Shown in pieces: positions 32,959 to 40,243 of a stretch of 40,243 nucleotides of DNA (its first letter is position 1; each line of letters begins with the position of its first letter). Both the position numbers and the translations under genes were made by a program. Origin of the DNA: Candidatus Aenigmatarchaeota archaeon (lineage in GTDB: Archaea > Aenigmatarchaeota > Aenigmatarchaeia > QMZP01 > JAFGSV01); the NCBI GenBank assembly GCA_016934325.1, contig JAFGSV010000032.1:1-40243 (forward strand), given 5' to 3'. The notes beneath the pieces were generated by a model. That model saw only the letters and a list, made by a program, of their open reading frames with translations, did no database searches and was not told where the DNA came from.

Positions 32959-34053
32959 TCAAGCGCCTCCCAGGATAATGTCAAGCTCCTTATCCAGGTT
33001 CTTCGCGAGGTCGTAGCGTTCCAGGACCCTTTGCCTGGCCTTCCTGCCCATCCTCTGGCGCAGGTCCACGTCCTTTGCCAGCTTCACAATCTTCTCCGCC
33101 AGCACCTCGGCATCGCGCGGCGGGACGAGGAAGCCCGCGTCATGGGTCAGGTACTCCGGCACCCCGCCGACCTTGGTGGCGACCGTGGGCAGGCCCATGC
33201 ACATGGCCTCCATGAGGCTCCTCGGCGAGGCGTCGTAGAGCGAAGTGATCACGAAGATGTCGGCCCCTTTCAGCATGCTTGGGATGTTGCCCACGAATCC
33301 GAGGAAATGGACGTCCTTGTCGGCCATCTTCTCAAGAGCCGGCCTCAGGGGGCCGTCCCCGCATATCACGAGCCTGAGGTGCCTGATATCCTCCTTCGCC
33401 AACGCATAAGCCTCGAGCAGCGTGACAGGATCCTTTATGTCCACGAGCCTGCCGACGAATATGAGCTTGACACCTCCGATCCTAGACATAAGGTCGTCCA
33501 CCGCGATATTCTCGGGATTGAACGCCTCGGTTATTATCCCCTCGTTCACGCCCATTGTCTTGTCGGGATTACCAACGAAGCGCATGACGTCGCTGTTTGC
33601 GGCGATGACGTAGTCCAGCGGGCGTATGAGGATTCGCTCTGCCCTCTTGATCAGCCACCTCTTAAGAAAGTTGCCGGCCGTGTTGTACCACAGGTAGTAG
33701 TACTTCAGGATTATCCTGGCCCTGGTCACCCAGCCCGTGATGAAGAGGACCGGCAGGGAAGCGGCCCCCACCAGCCTTATGACCCCGAGCTTCTGCCTCC
33801 AGGCGAAGTACAGCAGGACGATCCAGCCGAATGCGATGTAGAGGAACCTGTTCCTCATCTTTATGTGGCTGCAGTTGCTCGGCATCTGGTGCTCGAAGGA
33901 CTTGGAGTCGTGGCTGAAGACCAGGACCTTGTCGAACCTCCCCGCGTACTTCCTGATCAGCAGCAGCTCCGAGACCTGCGCGGCGTTGCCTCCGGCCTTC
34001 CCGATGATGCCCTGAATGGACCCGTGGAAGCTCAAGACGATCCCTGCGTTCAT
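32959..34053 (-). CDS. GT4 glycosyltransferase
   Basis: This GT-B glycosyltransferase of about 364 residues begins VLSFHGSIQGIIGKAGGNAAQ. Its donor domain has KLIFVGRLVDIKDPVTLLEAY, LVICGDGPLRPAL and TSLYDASPRSLMEAMCMGLP (E-x7-E region with Asp at the first position). The N-domain contains a hydrophobic stretch (LYIAFGWIVLLYFAW) that may contact the membrane. Start uncertain: CCAATATATTAG at 34077-34088 places the transcript start near ATG 34053 or 34062, arguing against the track's GTG 34077. Confidence 0.88.
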   Translation of the reverse strand: MNAGIVLSFHGSIQGIIGKAGGNAAQVSELLLIRKYAGRFDKVLVFSHDSKSFEHQMPSNCSHIKMRNRFLYIAFGWIVLLYFAWRQKLGVIRLVGAASLPVLFITGWVTRARIILKYYYLWYNTAGNFLKRWLIKRAERILIRPLDYVIAANSDVMRFVGNPDKTMGVNEGIITEAFNPENIAVDDLMSRIGGVKLIFVGRLVDIKDPVTLLEAYALAKEDIRHLRLVICGDGPLRPALEKMADKDVHFLGFVGNIPSMLKGADIFVITSLYDASPRSLMEAMCMGLPTVATKVGGVPEYLTHDAGFLVPPRDAEVLAEKIVKLAKDVDLRQRMGRKARQRVLERYDLAKNLDKELDIILGGA

Positions 34054-34101
34054 GTCAATCATGCATCCTAATATCACTAATATATTGGCTTTCCTGCCTC
34101 T

Positions 34102-35256
34102 TCAATCCCTGCCCTCCAGCATATCCCTGAAAAGCGAGTAGTGCTTCCCGGCCGCCTTCTCCTGCGTGCATTCAGACTCGACGAAGCGCCTCGCGTCATC
34201 GCCCAGCCTCTTCCTGAGGCCGGCGTCGTTCATGAGGGCAAGTATGCCGTTTCGCAGGGCGAAGGAATCCCTGGGCCTGACGACGATCCCCGTCCTCATG
34301 TGCTCGATGGGGAGCCCAATGTCGGTGACAATGCAGGGCTTGCCGGCGGCCATGGCCTCCAGCAGCGACGTGGGAAGGCCCTCCGAAAGTGAGGAGATGA
34401 CGAAGATGTCGGACACGGACAATATTTCAGGTATGTCGTGCCTGAACCCGGCGAATATCACCCTGTCCATGATTCCGAGCGCTTTTGCCTTATTCCTCAG
34501 CTTCTCGAGCTCCGGGCCCGAGCCCACAAGCAGCAGCCTTGCGCATTCCCCCAGGCCCGCGAACGCCTCCAAAAGGTACGCAAGGCCCTTCACTGGAACG
34601 AACCTCGCCACCGAGGTTATCACGGTCGAATCGCCTAACCCCAGTTCGCTCCTCTTGCTGCGGGCGCTCACCCTGACCTGACGGAACCTGTGCACGGGGA
34701 AGCCCGTCAGGATTACGTGCCCGTTGTCAAGCCCGAGATTGAACAGCGCCTGGGCGTTCCTCTTCTCTCCACCGGAATGGAACACGACGGCATCCGACCT
34801 GCCGAAGACGAGCCTCTCGAGGGCGAATAGCAGCTGCCTGAGCGGGAAGCCGAACTGGACGAAGCCTATGCCCGCCGGCCTGTAGACGGACCTCTTCCCC
34901 AGGATCCGGCCGAGCAGCAGCCCGGCGAACCCGGAGACAATGCCATTGGAGTAGAAGATGTCGGCGCCCCTCCCGATCTTGAGCGCCTTCAGAAAAGAAA
35001 ACTTGTTGAAGCTCGGGTTCCTCAGCCATTTCCCCCTGAGCCATGGCACCCTGTGAACCGTTATGTTCTTGCCGACCCACTCCAGCTTGCGCGTGTTGCT
35101 GAACCTCCTCGTGACGATGTCCAGCTTGCACAGCTTGGAGAGCTCGGGTGCGAGGTCGTTGACGTAGGTCTCCATCCCCCCGCTCGGGATTGGGTCGTCC
35201 CCCCGGTTGCTCCCGAAAGGGTATTCCTTGGACCCGAGAATCACCACCCTTATCAT
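34102..35256 (-). CDS. GT4 glycosyltransferase
   Basis: This 384-residue GT-B glycosyltransferase has N-terminal RVVILGSKEYPF and the acceptor-side loop IPSGGMETYVNDLAPEL. The C-terminal donor domain has VITSVARFVPVKGLAYLLEAF, LLLVGSGPELEKL and SSLSEGLPTSLLEAMAAGKP (Glu-x7-Glu intact). The message appears leaderless: a TATA-like CTTTTATTTATTCC at about 35276-35289 is centred about 27 bp before the ATG. It is the promoter-proximal gene of the minus-strand glycan operon running down to 30090. Confidence 0.92.
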   Translation of the reverse strand: MIRVVILGSKEYPFGSNRGDDPIPSGGMETYVNDLAPELSKLCKLDIVTRRFSNTRKLEWVGKNITVHRVPWLRGKWLRNPSFNKFSFLKALKIGRGADIFYSNGIVSGFAGLLLGRILGKRSVYRPAGIGFVQFGFPLRQLLFALERLVFGRSDAVVFHSGGEKRNAQALFNLGLDNGHVILTGFPVHRFRQVRVSARSKRSELGLGDSTVITSVARFVPVKGLAYLLEAFAGLGECARLLLVGSGPELEKLRNKAKALGIMDRVIFAGFRHDIPEILSVSDIFVISSLSEGLPTSLLEAMAAGKPCIVTDIGLPIEHMRTGIVVRPRDSFALRNGILALMNDAGLRKRLGDDARRFVESECTQEKAAGKHYSLFRDMLEGRD

Positions 35257-35299
35257 AATAAGAGTTTGCCGGCAGGAATAAATAAAAGGCTAGCGATGC

Positions 35300-35626
35300 T
35301 CAGCCGTATTCCCGCCAGCTGTGCTTGCAGCTGGTGCACCTGTAGAAGAGCGTCGGCGCCTCGTCAGCGCTCCTCGTCTGCTGCACCCACCATACCGCCT
35401 CGTTGTGGCCGCACTTCGGGCACGGCGCCTTCGTCTTGGGCAATGCTTCCTCGTTCTTCTCTATCACGACGACGCTGTCCAGGGGATTCTTCTCCACCCT
35501 CTCCGATATCTGCAGCGGCTTGTACTTGTCTGTCTTGTATCCGCATTTCCTGCACGTGAGCACCTTCTTCCCATCGTCGTTCTTCACGACCAAAGCCAAT
35601 TCGCATCTTGGGCAAAACTCCATCAT
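35300..35626 (-). CDS. tfs: Transcription factor S (TFS), TFIIS-like RNA cleavage factor
   Basis: This is a 108-residue archaeal TFS, which restarts backtracked RNA polymerase by stimulating transcript cleavage. It has an N-terminal RPB9-like zinc ribbon (FCPRCELAL and LTCRKCGYK), a linker, and the C-terminal TFIIS zinc ribbon (APCPKCGHNEA, FYRCTSCKHSW). The catalytic acidic pair is in RSADEAPT. The ORF track buries it in a 274-residue frame; the real start is ATG 35626 (or 35623) after GGAGGTTGAT, overlapping the signal peptidase stop as ATGA. Confidence 0.95.
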   Translation of the reverse strand: MMEFCPRCELALVVKNDDGKKVLTCRKCGYKTDKYKPLQISERVEKNPLDSVVVIEKNEEALPKTKAPCPKCGHNEAVWWVQQTRSADEAPTLFYRCTSCKHSWREYG

Positions 35627-36111
35627 ATCAACCTCCTGCCATAGTATATGGCAGCGACGACGGCGACCGCTGCCAGCACGAAAATGACGTTCGGCAAGAC
35701 GTACTGCATCATGCCGATCTTGACCCATCCCAGGTAAGGGATTATCACGATTACCTTCCCGTGGACGTTCTCGGGCGGTATGTAGAACTCGAAGTCGAGC
35801 TGCCCGCTGTTCGCGTCGCCCTTCGTCTGGAAGGAGCCGTCCGGATTGATCTTGACGATCCTGTGGACGACCGGGACATCCCTGGTCTTGACGGAATACA
35901 CTATGACGTCGCCCACCCCCAGATCGCCGGGAGCGACGCCCTTGAGCACCAGTATGTCCCCCTTGTAGAACACCGGGACCATGCTGTTCGACTCGACGGC
36001 AACGACCGGCATGTCCGTCGTCAGGGCAACAGCCATTCCCTGATTTATCCCCCAGGCCATCAGCACCCCGATGACCATGTACAGCACCGTTTCCTTTGTA
36101 TCGCCTTTCAT
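35623..36111 (-). CDS. Signal peptidase I, archaeal Sec11/SipW type
   Basis: This 162-residue membrane protease has a N-terminal hydrophobic helix (LYMVIGVLMAWGINQGMAVAL), the nucleophile Ser in VESNSMVPVFYKGD, and a His in the following PVVHRIVKI. An acidic residue lies in TKGDANSGQLD, matching the Ser-His-Asp arrangement of archaeal signal peptidases. A second hydrophobic helix lies at the C-terminus (VIFVLAAVAVVAAIYYG). It removes signal peptides from secreted proteins; the large surface protein at 37165 could be a client. It overlaps DUF99 and TFS by 4 bp each. Confidence 0.93.
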   Translation of the reverse strand: MKGDTKETVLYMVIGVLMAWGINQGMAVALTTDMPVVAVESNSMVPVFYKGDILVLKGVAPGDLGVGDVIVYSVKTRDVPVVHRIVKINPDGSFQTKGDANSGQLDFEFYIPPENVHGKVIVIIPYLGWVKIGMMQYVLPNVIFVLAAVAVVAAIYYGRRLI

Positions 36112-36707
36112 TCGTGACTCCCAATGCCGTGCGCGATCAGGTGCGCCATCCTGAGAGGCTCAGGGATGAACGACCTGGTGGATGACATCCTGATTATCTC
36201 CCTCGCAACGTCGGATTTGATACCCCTATTTTGGAACCATATCTTTTTAATCTTACCCGTCTTCGGGTTCTTGACCCCCAGCGGCCTGACGGGCCCTGCC
36301 TTCTTCGTGAGCTCCCATCTCAGGTCCGAATCCTTGAACCGGCTAAGCGCCAGCCTGATCGAATCGAAGTCGGGCCTGTCCCGGACGACGGCTATCACGG
36401 GGAGCGAAGTCCTCCCGTGGATCTCGTCCATGTCCACTATGTTGAACCCCCCGAAGGTCGTCCCGTCGAGCATTATCACCCGCAGCTGCTTCTTGTGCGG
36501 GGACCCGTTCACGGCCCCGATTATCTTCTCGGTCGCGTCGTTCCCGTCTATCTCGATGACCCGGCTTATCACCCCGTCGAGCCATGAGCCGCCCCTGCAT
36601 ACGGTCCCTATGATGTAGGTCTTCCTGTCGCCGAATCTGAACGGGGCATCGTCCCATCCGATTATCCTTATCTCGCGCTTCACCGAACTAATTCCCACTG
36701 CGCCCAC
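36108..36707 (-). CDS. DUF99 (UPF0215) family protein
   Basis: This is an archaeal conserved protein of about 190-199 residues. Its family blocks are clear: KREIRIIGWDDAPF at the N-terminus, GTVCRGGSWLDGVISR, VIMLDGTTFGGFNIVDMDEI and LPVIAVVRDRPD. Structural comparison in the literature relates DUF99 to the endonuclease V fold, but no activity is assigned. Start uncertain: the track's GTG 36707 adds residues not usual for the family; GTG 36683 (MKREIRI) fits better. It overlaps the signal peptidase by 4 bp. Confidence 0.9.
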   Translation of the reverse strand: MGAVGISSVKREIRIIGWDDAPFRFGDRKTYIIGTVCRGGSWLDGVISRVIEIDGNDATEKIIGAVNGSPHKKQLRVIMLDGTTFGGFNIVDMDEIHGRTSLPVIAVVRDRPDFDSIRLALSRFKDSDLRWELTKKAGPVRPLGVKNPKTGKIKKIWFQNRGIKSDVAREIIRMSSTRSFIPEPLRMAHLIAHGIGSHE

Positions 36708-36764
36708 TTTAACGTATTAACATAAGATTTGAGGCTTTTTCTTTAAAAGCTTAACCTTGATACT

Positions 36765-37034
36765 CTATTTCCTCAAGGCCCTCTTGAAGCCGCGCTGGAA
36801 CTCCTGCGCTCTGTCCATGATGATCTGGTTCGCGTCATGGAGGGTCTTCTTGGGGTTTGCAGACCTGACGATGAGCTCGGGCTCAGAAAGGTAAGGGTGC
36901 TTTATCATGTATGACGCCTGCTTCGCTTTCGCTAGCCATGCGTACTCCGACAGTAGGTTCAGGAAGGTGTGCGACTCGCCAGTCACTTGCAGCTTCAGCT
37001 TGTCACCTTTTTTCTCCAGTACTTTGAGTTCCAT
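36765..37034 (-). CDS. rpoL: DNA-directed RNA polymerase subunit L (Rpo11)
   Basis: This 89-residue subunit pairs with Rpo3 in the assembly platform of archaeal RNA polymerase. The conserved segments TGESHTFLNLLSEYAW and ASYMIKHPYLSEPELIVR are intact, followed by the helical C-terminus. The transcript is likely leaderless, since the TATA box is centred 28 bp before the ATG. The divergent neighbour is the surface protein gene. Confidence 0.95.
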   Translation of the reverse strand: MELKVLEKKGDKLKLQVTGESHTFLNLLSEYAWLAKAKQASYMIKHPYLSEPELIVRSANPKKTLHDANQIIMDRAQEFQRGFKRALRK

Positions 37035-37055
37035 AGACTAAATATAGACGGTCGT

Positions 37056-37068
37056 GGTTTTATATATG
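37056..37068 (-). promoter_or_regulatory. TATA box of rpoL
   Basis: The minus-strand CATATATAAAACC is centred about 28 bp upstream of the rpoL ATG at 37034, the best TATA match in the intergenic region on that strand. Confidence 0.65.
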
Positions 37069-37108
37069 TTTTCACGGCTTCGTTACAGTCAAGACAGCTA
37101 ACGAATCA

Positions 37109-37120
37109 TTTATTATATAT
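37109..37120 (+). promoter_or_regulatory. TATA box of the surface-protein gene, with adjacent dyad
   Basis: TTTATTATATAT lies about 50 bp before the ATG at 37165 and predicts a leader of roughly 20-25 bases with no Shine-Dalgarno match. Directly downstream is the perfect dyad ATTGAT-T-ATCAAT (37126-37138), placed where a repressor could act. Confidence 0.5.
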
Positions 37121-37164
37121 AGTTAATTGATTATCAATATAAGCCAGTTTTTCAAATTCTTAAC

Positions 37165-40100
37165 ATGTTCCTGAATTCACGGCTTAGAACATCATCTTTT
37201 CGGGACGTTTTCATCAAGGTATCCCTGCCAGTACTGGCGATACTGCTGCTGACGCGGATACTAAGCGTTCTCGGGGCAGGCATCGACGTCGTCTACCTTA
37301 TCTCCCCCGCCGATGTCGCCTGGATAAACGGGACAAACGACACCATAGCGTTCCAGTTCAACTTCACGGGAGACAACGCCACCGCCGACTGCCAGCTTTT
37401 CATCAACGAAACTGCCTATTACTCCGGCAATGTCAATGCCTCAACCAACACGACGTGGTACGCCAACGACACCATCACGGAGGGGTTGAAGATATGGCAG
37501 GTGAATTGCACAAACGGTACGGCGGCCAATTCGAGCATCCGGACAATCTATGTCGACCTGACCGACCCTTCGGTTTACCTCGTATCTCCAGCAAACTACA
37601 TCAACACCAGCATGTCTTCCCTTGATTTCTGGTTCAATGTAACTGACACGCTATCGCCGACTATGAACTGCTCCTTGCTCATTAACGACACTTTCACCAA
37701 CAATTATAATGAGACGACGTATAATGCGACGGAAACTCACTTCACCAATGACGTCTCCGAGGGAATGGGTCAGAACTGGACTGTGAACTGCTCTGACAAA
37801 GCGGGCAACTATCACCAGCCGGGTGCATGGAACTTCAGTGTTGACCTCACTAATCCGAGCATGGGCGACAAACTGATCAACCGGACAGGCTCTGTAATTA
37901 CCAATACGGTCGTCTGCATCAACGTCACGGGGGTCTCTGACTCCGGCTCTGGTGTGGACAAGGTCTGGGCGGAGGTCACCTCCCCTAACGGCACCACATA
38001 CAACATCACCATGTCTGTTAGTGGCCCTTGCAGCGGGGGAGCAAATACCTACTCTACCAATATTGATGTCGGGTATGCTTCAGGGACGTTCTACTACAAC
38101 GCAAGCTGGGTAAACGATACCTCAGGCAGAGTGAATCCCAATACGACTGTTCAGAGCTTGGGTGTTTCTCCCGACACCAATGTTACATCGTGCAAAGTCC
38201 TTGATTTAGACAATACCCACTATACGCAAACCGCGAACATAGAGCCGGACGCCGATCCATGCATTAACATTACGGGGGAGAACGTGACCTTCGACGGCAA
38301 TGGGTTCTGGATAAGGAACACCACCCTTAAGGGAACCGGCATCTACTCCAACCGGAACAACACTACGATCATGAACTGCAACGTGACGATGTCCGGTTCT
38401 TCGGGAGGATACGGCATCGAGCTGAGCAACGCGAACCGCTCTTTCATCCTGAACAACACCCTGAACGGCCAGTATTACGGATTGTACCTTAGCTCAAACG
38501 ACGACACGAGGATAGAGAACAACACGGCCGATTCGAACATATACGGAATCTATCTCTTCCAAGGCTCGGACAGCAACGTGCTTGAGAACAACACGGCAGA
38601 CTCGAACAAGTATCACGGAACCTACCTGAACTTGAACTCCGACAATAACACCATCAACAACAACACTTTAAACTCGAATGCCTACTGCGGAATACGCATC
38701 GAGTCAAGCTCCAGCAACATTATTGAAAACAACGACATCTGGAACTGCTCCTCTGCGGGGGCCTATTCCTGCATCTACATTTACAACTCCGATTACAACG
38801 TCTTCGACAGCAACAGGATCAACAAGAGCCACAAGTACGGGATAATATTATACTCTTTCAACATGGGCGGGCATTCCTCCAACAACGTCTTTAAGAACAC
38901 GAACATGACGAACATAGACGGAACGGCCGTGTTCCTGGACGATGATGACTTAGACAGCGTGAACAAGAACAACACATTCCTCAACTTCACCTACAGCAAC
39001 GAAACGGTGGATGCCTACTCGGTACTGATTAGGAAATGGCACTACAGGGCCTACGTCAAAGACGGTGGCGGTGCAGCCGTGCCCAACGCTTCCGTTGAAG
39101 TATACAACTCCTCCAGCGACCTTGTTGGAAACCTAACAACGGGTCCTGATGGTTTGACAGCGAAAGTGGAACTTGTTGATTATATAAACAACGGGGGGAC
39201 GCAATATTTCCACTCGAACTTCACTGCCTATGCGAACAAGTCCGGCTATGTGAACGTAACGAATGAACATAACATCACGATCGAACACAACATCGTTGAT
39301 GACGTATTTACATTGTACGTGCCGGACGATCCGCCAGACGTGGCGTCGCTCGACTACCCCGCTAACAACGCGAACCTGACATCCGTCCCCGTCGATTTCA
39401 ACTTCACGGCATCCGACGACAGAAACGTGAGCAACTGCACCTTGTGGGCGAACTTCTCGGGCAGCTGGGAGGCCAACGCGACGGTCTACAACGTAGCCAA
39501 TGACACCGAGACCAACATCTCCGTGGCTCCCACGGATGGATATTACGTGTGGAACGTCTTATGCTGGGACAACGCGACGTCCCCGCAATCGGACTGGTAC
39601 ACCAGCAACTTCAGTGTTACCATAGACGCCAACCTCCCAACCATCACCATAACCTACCCTTCCAACAAGACCTACTACAACGTCACCTACTTCAACTTCA
39701 CCGCCGACGAACCCACCGACGCGTGCTGGTACAGCCTCAACTCAGGCGGCAACACAAGCTTCGCATGCGGCAACGACACCGCAATCAACACCCTGCCCGA
39801 CCAGCCCAACTCCCTCGAGGTCTACGCCAACGACTCCGCCGACAACATCGGCGGCGGCACCGTCCACTACACCACCGACCAGACGGCTCCCGAGTACTCC
39901 GGCCTCATCCCGAACATAGCCAACCAGTCCGCATACGACCCCGCCTACGCATACCAGCTCAACTCCACCTGGTCCGATCCGTCCGTCATGCACACGGTCC
40001 TGCTCGAATGGGAGAGCAACAACTACACCGCAGCCAACGCCACCTCTGAATACTACTACGACATAGGCCCGCTGGCCGCCGGCTCATACGACTACCGCTG

Positions 40101-40243
40101 GTGCGGCAACGACACCATGGGCAACCTCAACTGCACCCCCATGTACACCTACACCGTCAGCCAGGCAGACGTCCTCATAACCAACCAGTTCGACGTGGCC
40201 TCGCCAATAACCTACGGCCAGCCCCACACCCCCTCATGCCACG
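37165..40243 (+). CDS. Giant secreted surface protein: beta-helix plus Ig-like domains, sequon-rich (runs off right edge)
   Basis: An uninterrupted frame of 1,026 codons runs to the window end; the ORF track omits it because no stop is reached. Residues 1-33 form a signal peptide (basic start, then VSLPVLAILLLTRILSVLGAG). Residues about 35-335 hold Ig-like or cadherin-like repeats with paired cysteines. Residues about 345-590 form a NosD/pectate-lyase-type right-handed beta-helix of short ENNTADSN-type turns. Residues about 620-700 resemble a carboxypeptidase-regulatory/Ig sandwich (VPNASVEVYNSSSDLVG), and further Ig-like repeats follow (CWYSLNSGGNTSFACGND). By hand I count about 70 N-x-S/T sequons, so dense N-glycosylation is expected. 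An S-layer or adhesin role is likely. No homologue is named. Confidence 0.9.
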   Translation, partial: MFLNSRLRTSSFRDVFIKVSLPVLAILLLTRILSVLGAGIDVVYLISPADVAWINGTNDTIAFQFNFTGDNATADCQLFINETAYYSGNVNASTNTTWYANDTITEGLKIWQVNCTNGTAANSSIRTIYVDLTDPSVYLVSPANYINTSMSSLDFWFNVTDTLSPTMNCSLLINDTFTNNYNETTYNATETHFTNDVSEGMGQNWTVNCSDKAGNYHQPGAWNFSVDLTNPSMGDKLINRTGSVITNTVVCINVTGVSDSGSGVDKVWAEVTSPNGTTYNITMSVSGPCSGGANTYSTNIDVGYASGTFYYNASWVNDTSGRVNPNTTVQSLGVSPDTNVTSCKVLDLDNTHYTQTANIEPDADPCINITGENVTFDGNGFWIRNTTLKGTGIYSNRNNTTIMNCNVTMSGSSGGYGIELSNANRSFILNNTLNGQYYGLYLSSNDDTRIENNTADSNIYGIYLFQGSDSNVLENNTADSNKYHGTYLNLNSDNNTINNNTLNSNAYCGIRIESSSSNIIENNDIWNCSSAGAYSCIYIYNSDYNVFDSNRINKSHKYGIILYSFNMGGHSSNNVFKNTNMTNIDGTAVFLDDDDLDSVNKNNTFLNFTYSNETVDAYSVLIRKWHYRAYVKDGGGAAVPNASVEVYNSSSDLVGNLTTGPDGLTAKVELVDYINNGGTQYFHSNFTAYANKSGYVNVTNEHNITIEHNIVDDVFTLYVPDDPPDVASLDYPANNANLTSVPVDFNFTASDDRNVSNCTLWANFSGSWEANATVYNVANDTETNISVAPTDGYYVWNVLCWDNATSPQSDWYTSNFSVTIDANLPTITITYPSNKTYYNVTYFNFTADEPTDACWYSLNSGGNTSFACGNDTAINTLPDQPNSLEVYANDSADNIGGGTVHYTTDQTAPEYSGLIPNIANQSAYDPAYAYQLNSTWSDPSVMHTVLLEWESNNYTAANATSEYYYDIGPLAAGSYDYRWCGNDTMGNLNCTPMYTYTVSQADVLITNQFDVASPITYGQPHTPSCH

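Noticed and set aside
33031-34071. 346-residue plus-strand ORF
   Set aside because: It is antisense to a well-supported GT4 gene.
35300-36124. 274-residue ORF read as one protein
   Set aside because: Only its last 108 residues (TFS) are real. The upstream part is an out-of-frame reading of the signal peptidase gene.
39549-40049. 166-residue Arg/His/Gln-rich ORF inside the surface protein
   Set aside because: It is an alternative-frame shadow produced by the C-rich codon run of the surface protein.
1-40243. tRNA, rRNA, CRISPR or insertion-sequence content
   Set aside because: I saw no T-loop-like tRNA signature, no regularly spaced identical repeats, no transposase motifs and no terminal inverted repeats.

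Overview
The window comes from an archaeon. It carries archaeal-type ribosomal protein L10e/uL16, RNA polymerase subunit L (Rpo11), a TFS transcript-cleavage factor, a DUF99 protein and a Sec11/SipW-type signal peptidase. AT-rich TATA boxes lie about 25-28 bp before many starts, several mRNAs look leaderless, and internal operon genes are preceded by GGTG/GGTGAT-type Shine-Dalgarno sequences. The DNA is GC-rich with strong third-position bias, which explains the many long antisense shadow ORFs. The sequon-rich Ig-like/beta-helix surface protein at the right edge resembles surface proteins common in DPANN-type archaea; that lineage suggestion is weak inference.

Layout. 1-2.1 kb (minus): a PEP-synthase-like protein running off the left edge, and L10e. 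2.2-3.3 kb: a sugar nucleotidyltransferase and a convergent cupin. 7.1-3.4 kb (minus): a putative regulator fusing a ribbon-helix-helix (RHH) domain to a degenerate sugar nucleotidyltransferase, then a nucleotide-sugar dehydrogenase, nadE and nadC. 7.25-11.06 kb (plus): UDP-glucose dehydrogenase, glucose-1-phosphate uridylyltransferase-like, UDP-glucuronate decarboxylase (UDP-xylose synthase) and an ALG5-like glycosyltransferase. 11.1-19.6 kb: two UPF0104 membrane proteins, two GT-C membrane glycosyltransferases, two more GT2 enzymes, a methyltransferase and a hexapeptide acyltransferase. 19.6-30.1 kb: two radical SAM proteins, a WlbA/WlbB/WlbC-like module for a diacetamido-uronic acid, a GT4, a third GT-C, an epimerase and a zinc-ribbon methyltransferase. 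35.3-30.1 kb (minus): two GT4, a GT2, a GNAT-fold protein and a NodB deacetylase. 37.03-35.3 kb (minus): rpoL, DUF99, signal peptidase and TFS. 37.17 kb to the right edge (plus): a very large secreted protein, absent from the supplied ORF track because it has no stop inside the window.

Taken together this is a roughly 33-kb surface-glycan island bounded by informational genes. Sugar nucleotides (UDP-Glc, UDP-GlcA, UDP-Xyl and probably a UDP-diacetamido-uronate) are made by soluble enzymes. GT2 enzymes probably load some sugars onto a polyprenyl phosphate carrier, and GT-C membrane enzymes would use those carriers on the outer face. GT4/GT2 enzymes extend the chain, and acetyl-, methyl- and deacetyl-modifiers decorate it. 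A heavily sequon-bearing surface protein and a signal peptidase are encoded next door.

The most unusual element is the RHH-pseudo-nucleotidyltransferase fusion. Two matching 20-bp operator-like palindromes flank it, one at its own promoter and one upstream of the nucleotide-sugar dehydrogenase operon. This looks like a sugar-nucleotide-sensing repressor circuit. No rRNA, tRNA, CRISPR array or insertion sequence was seen, and no gene-free stretch exceeds 300 bases.
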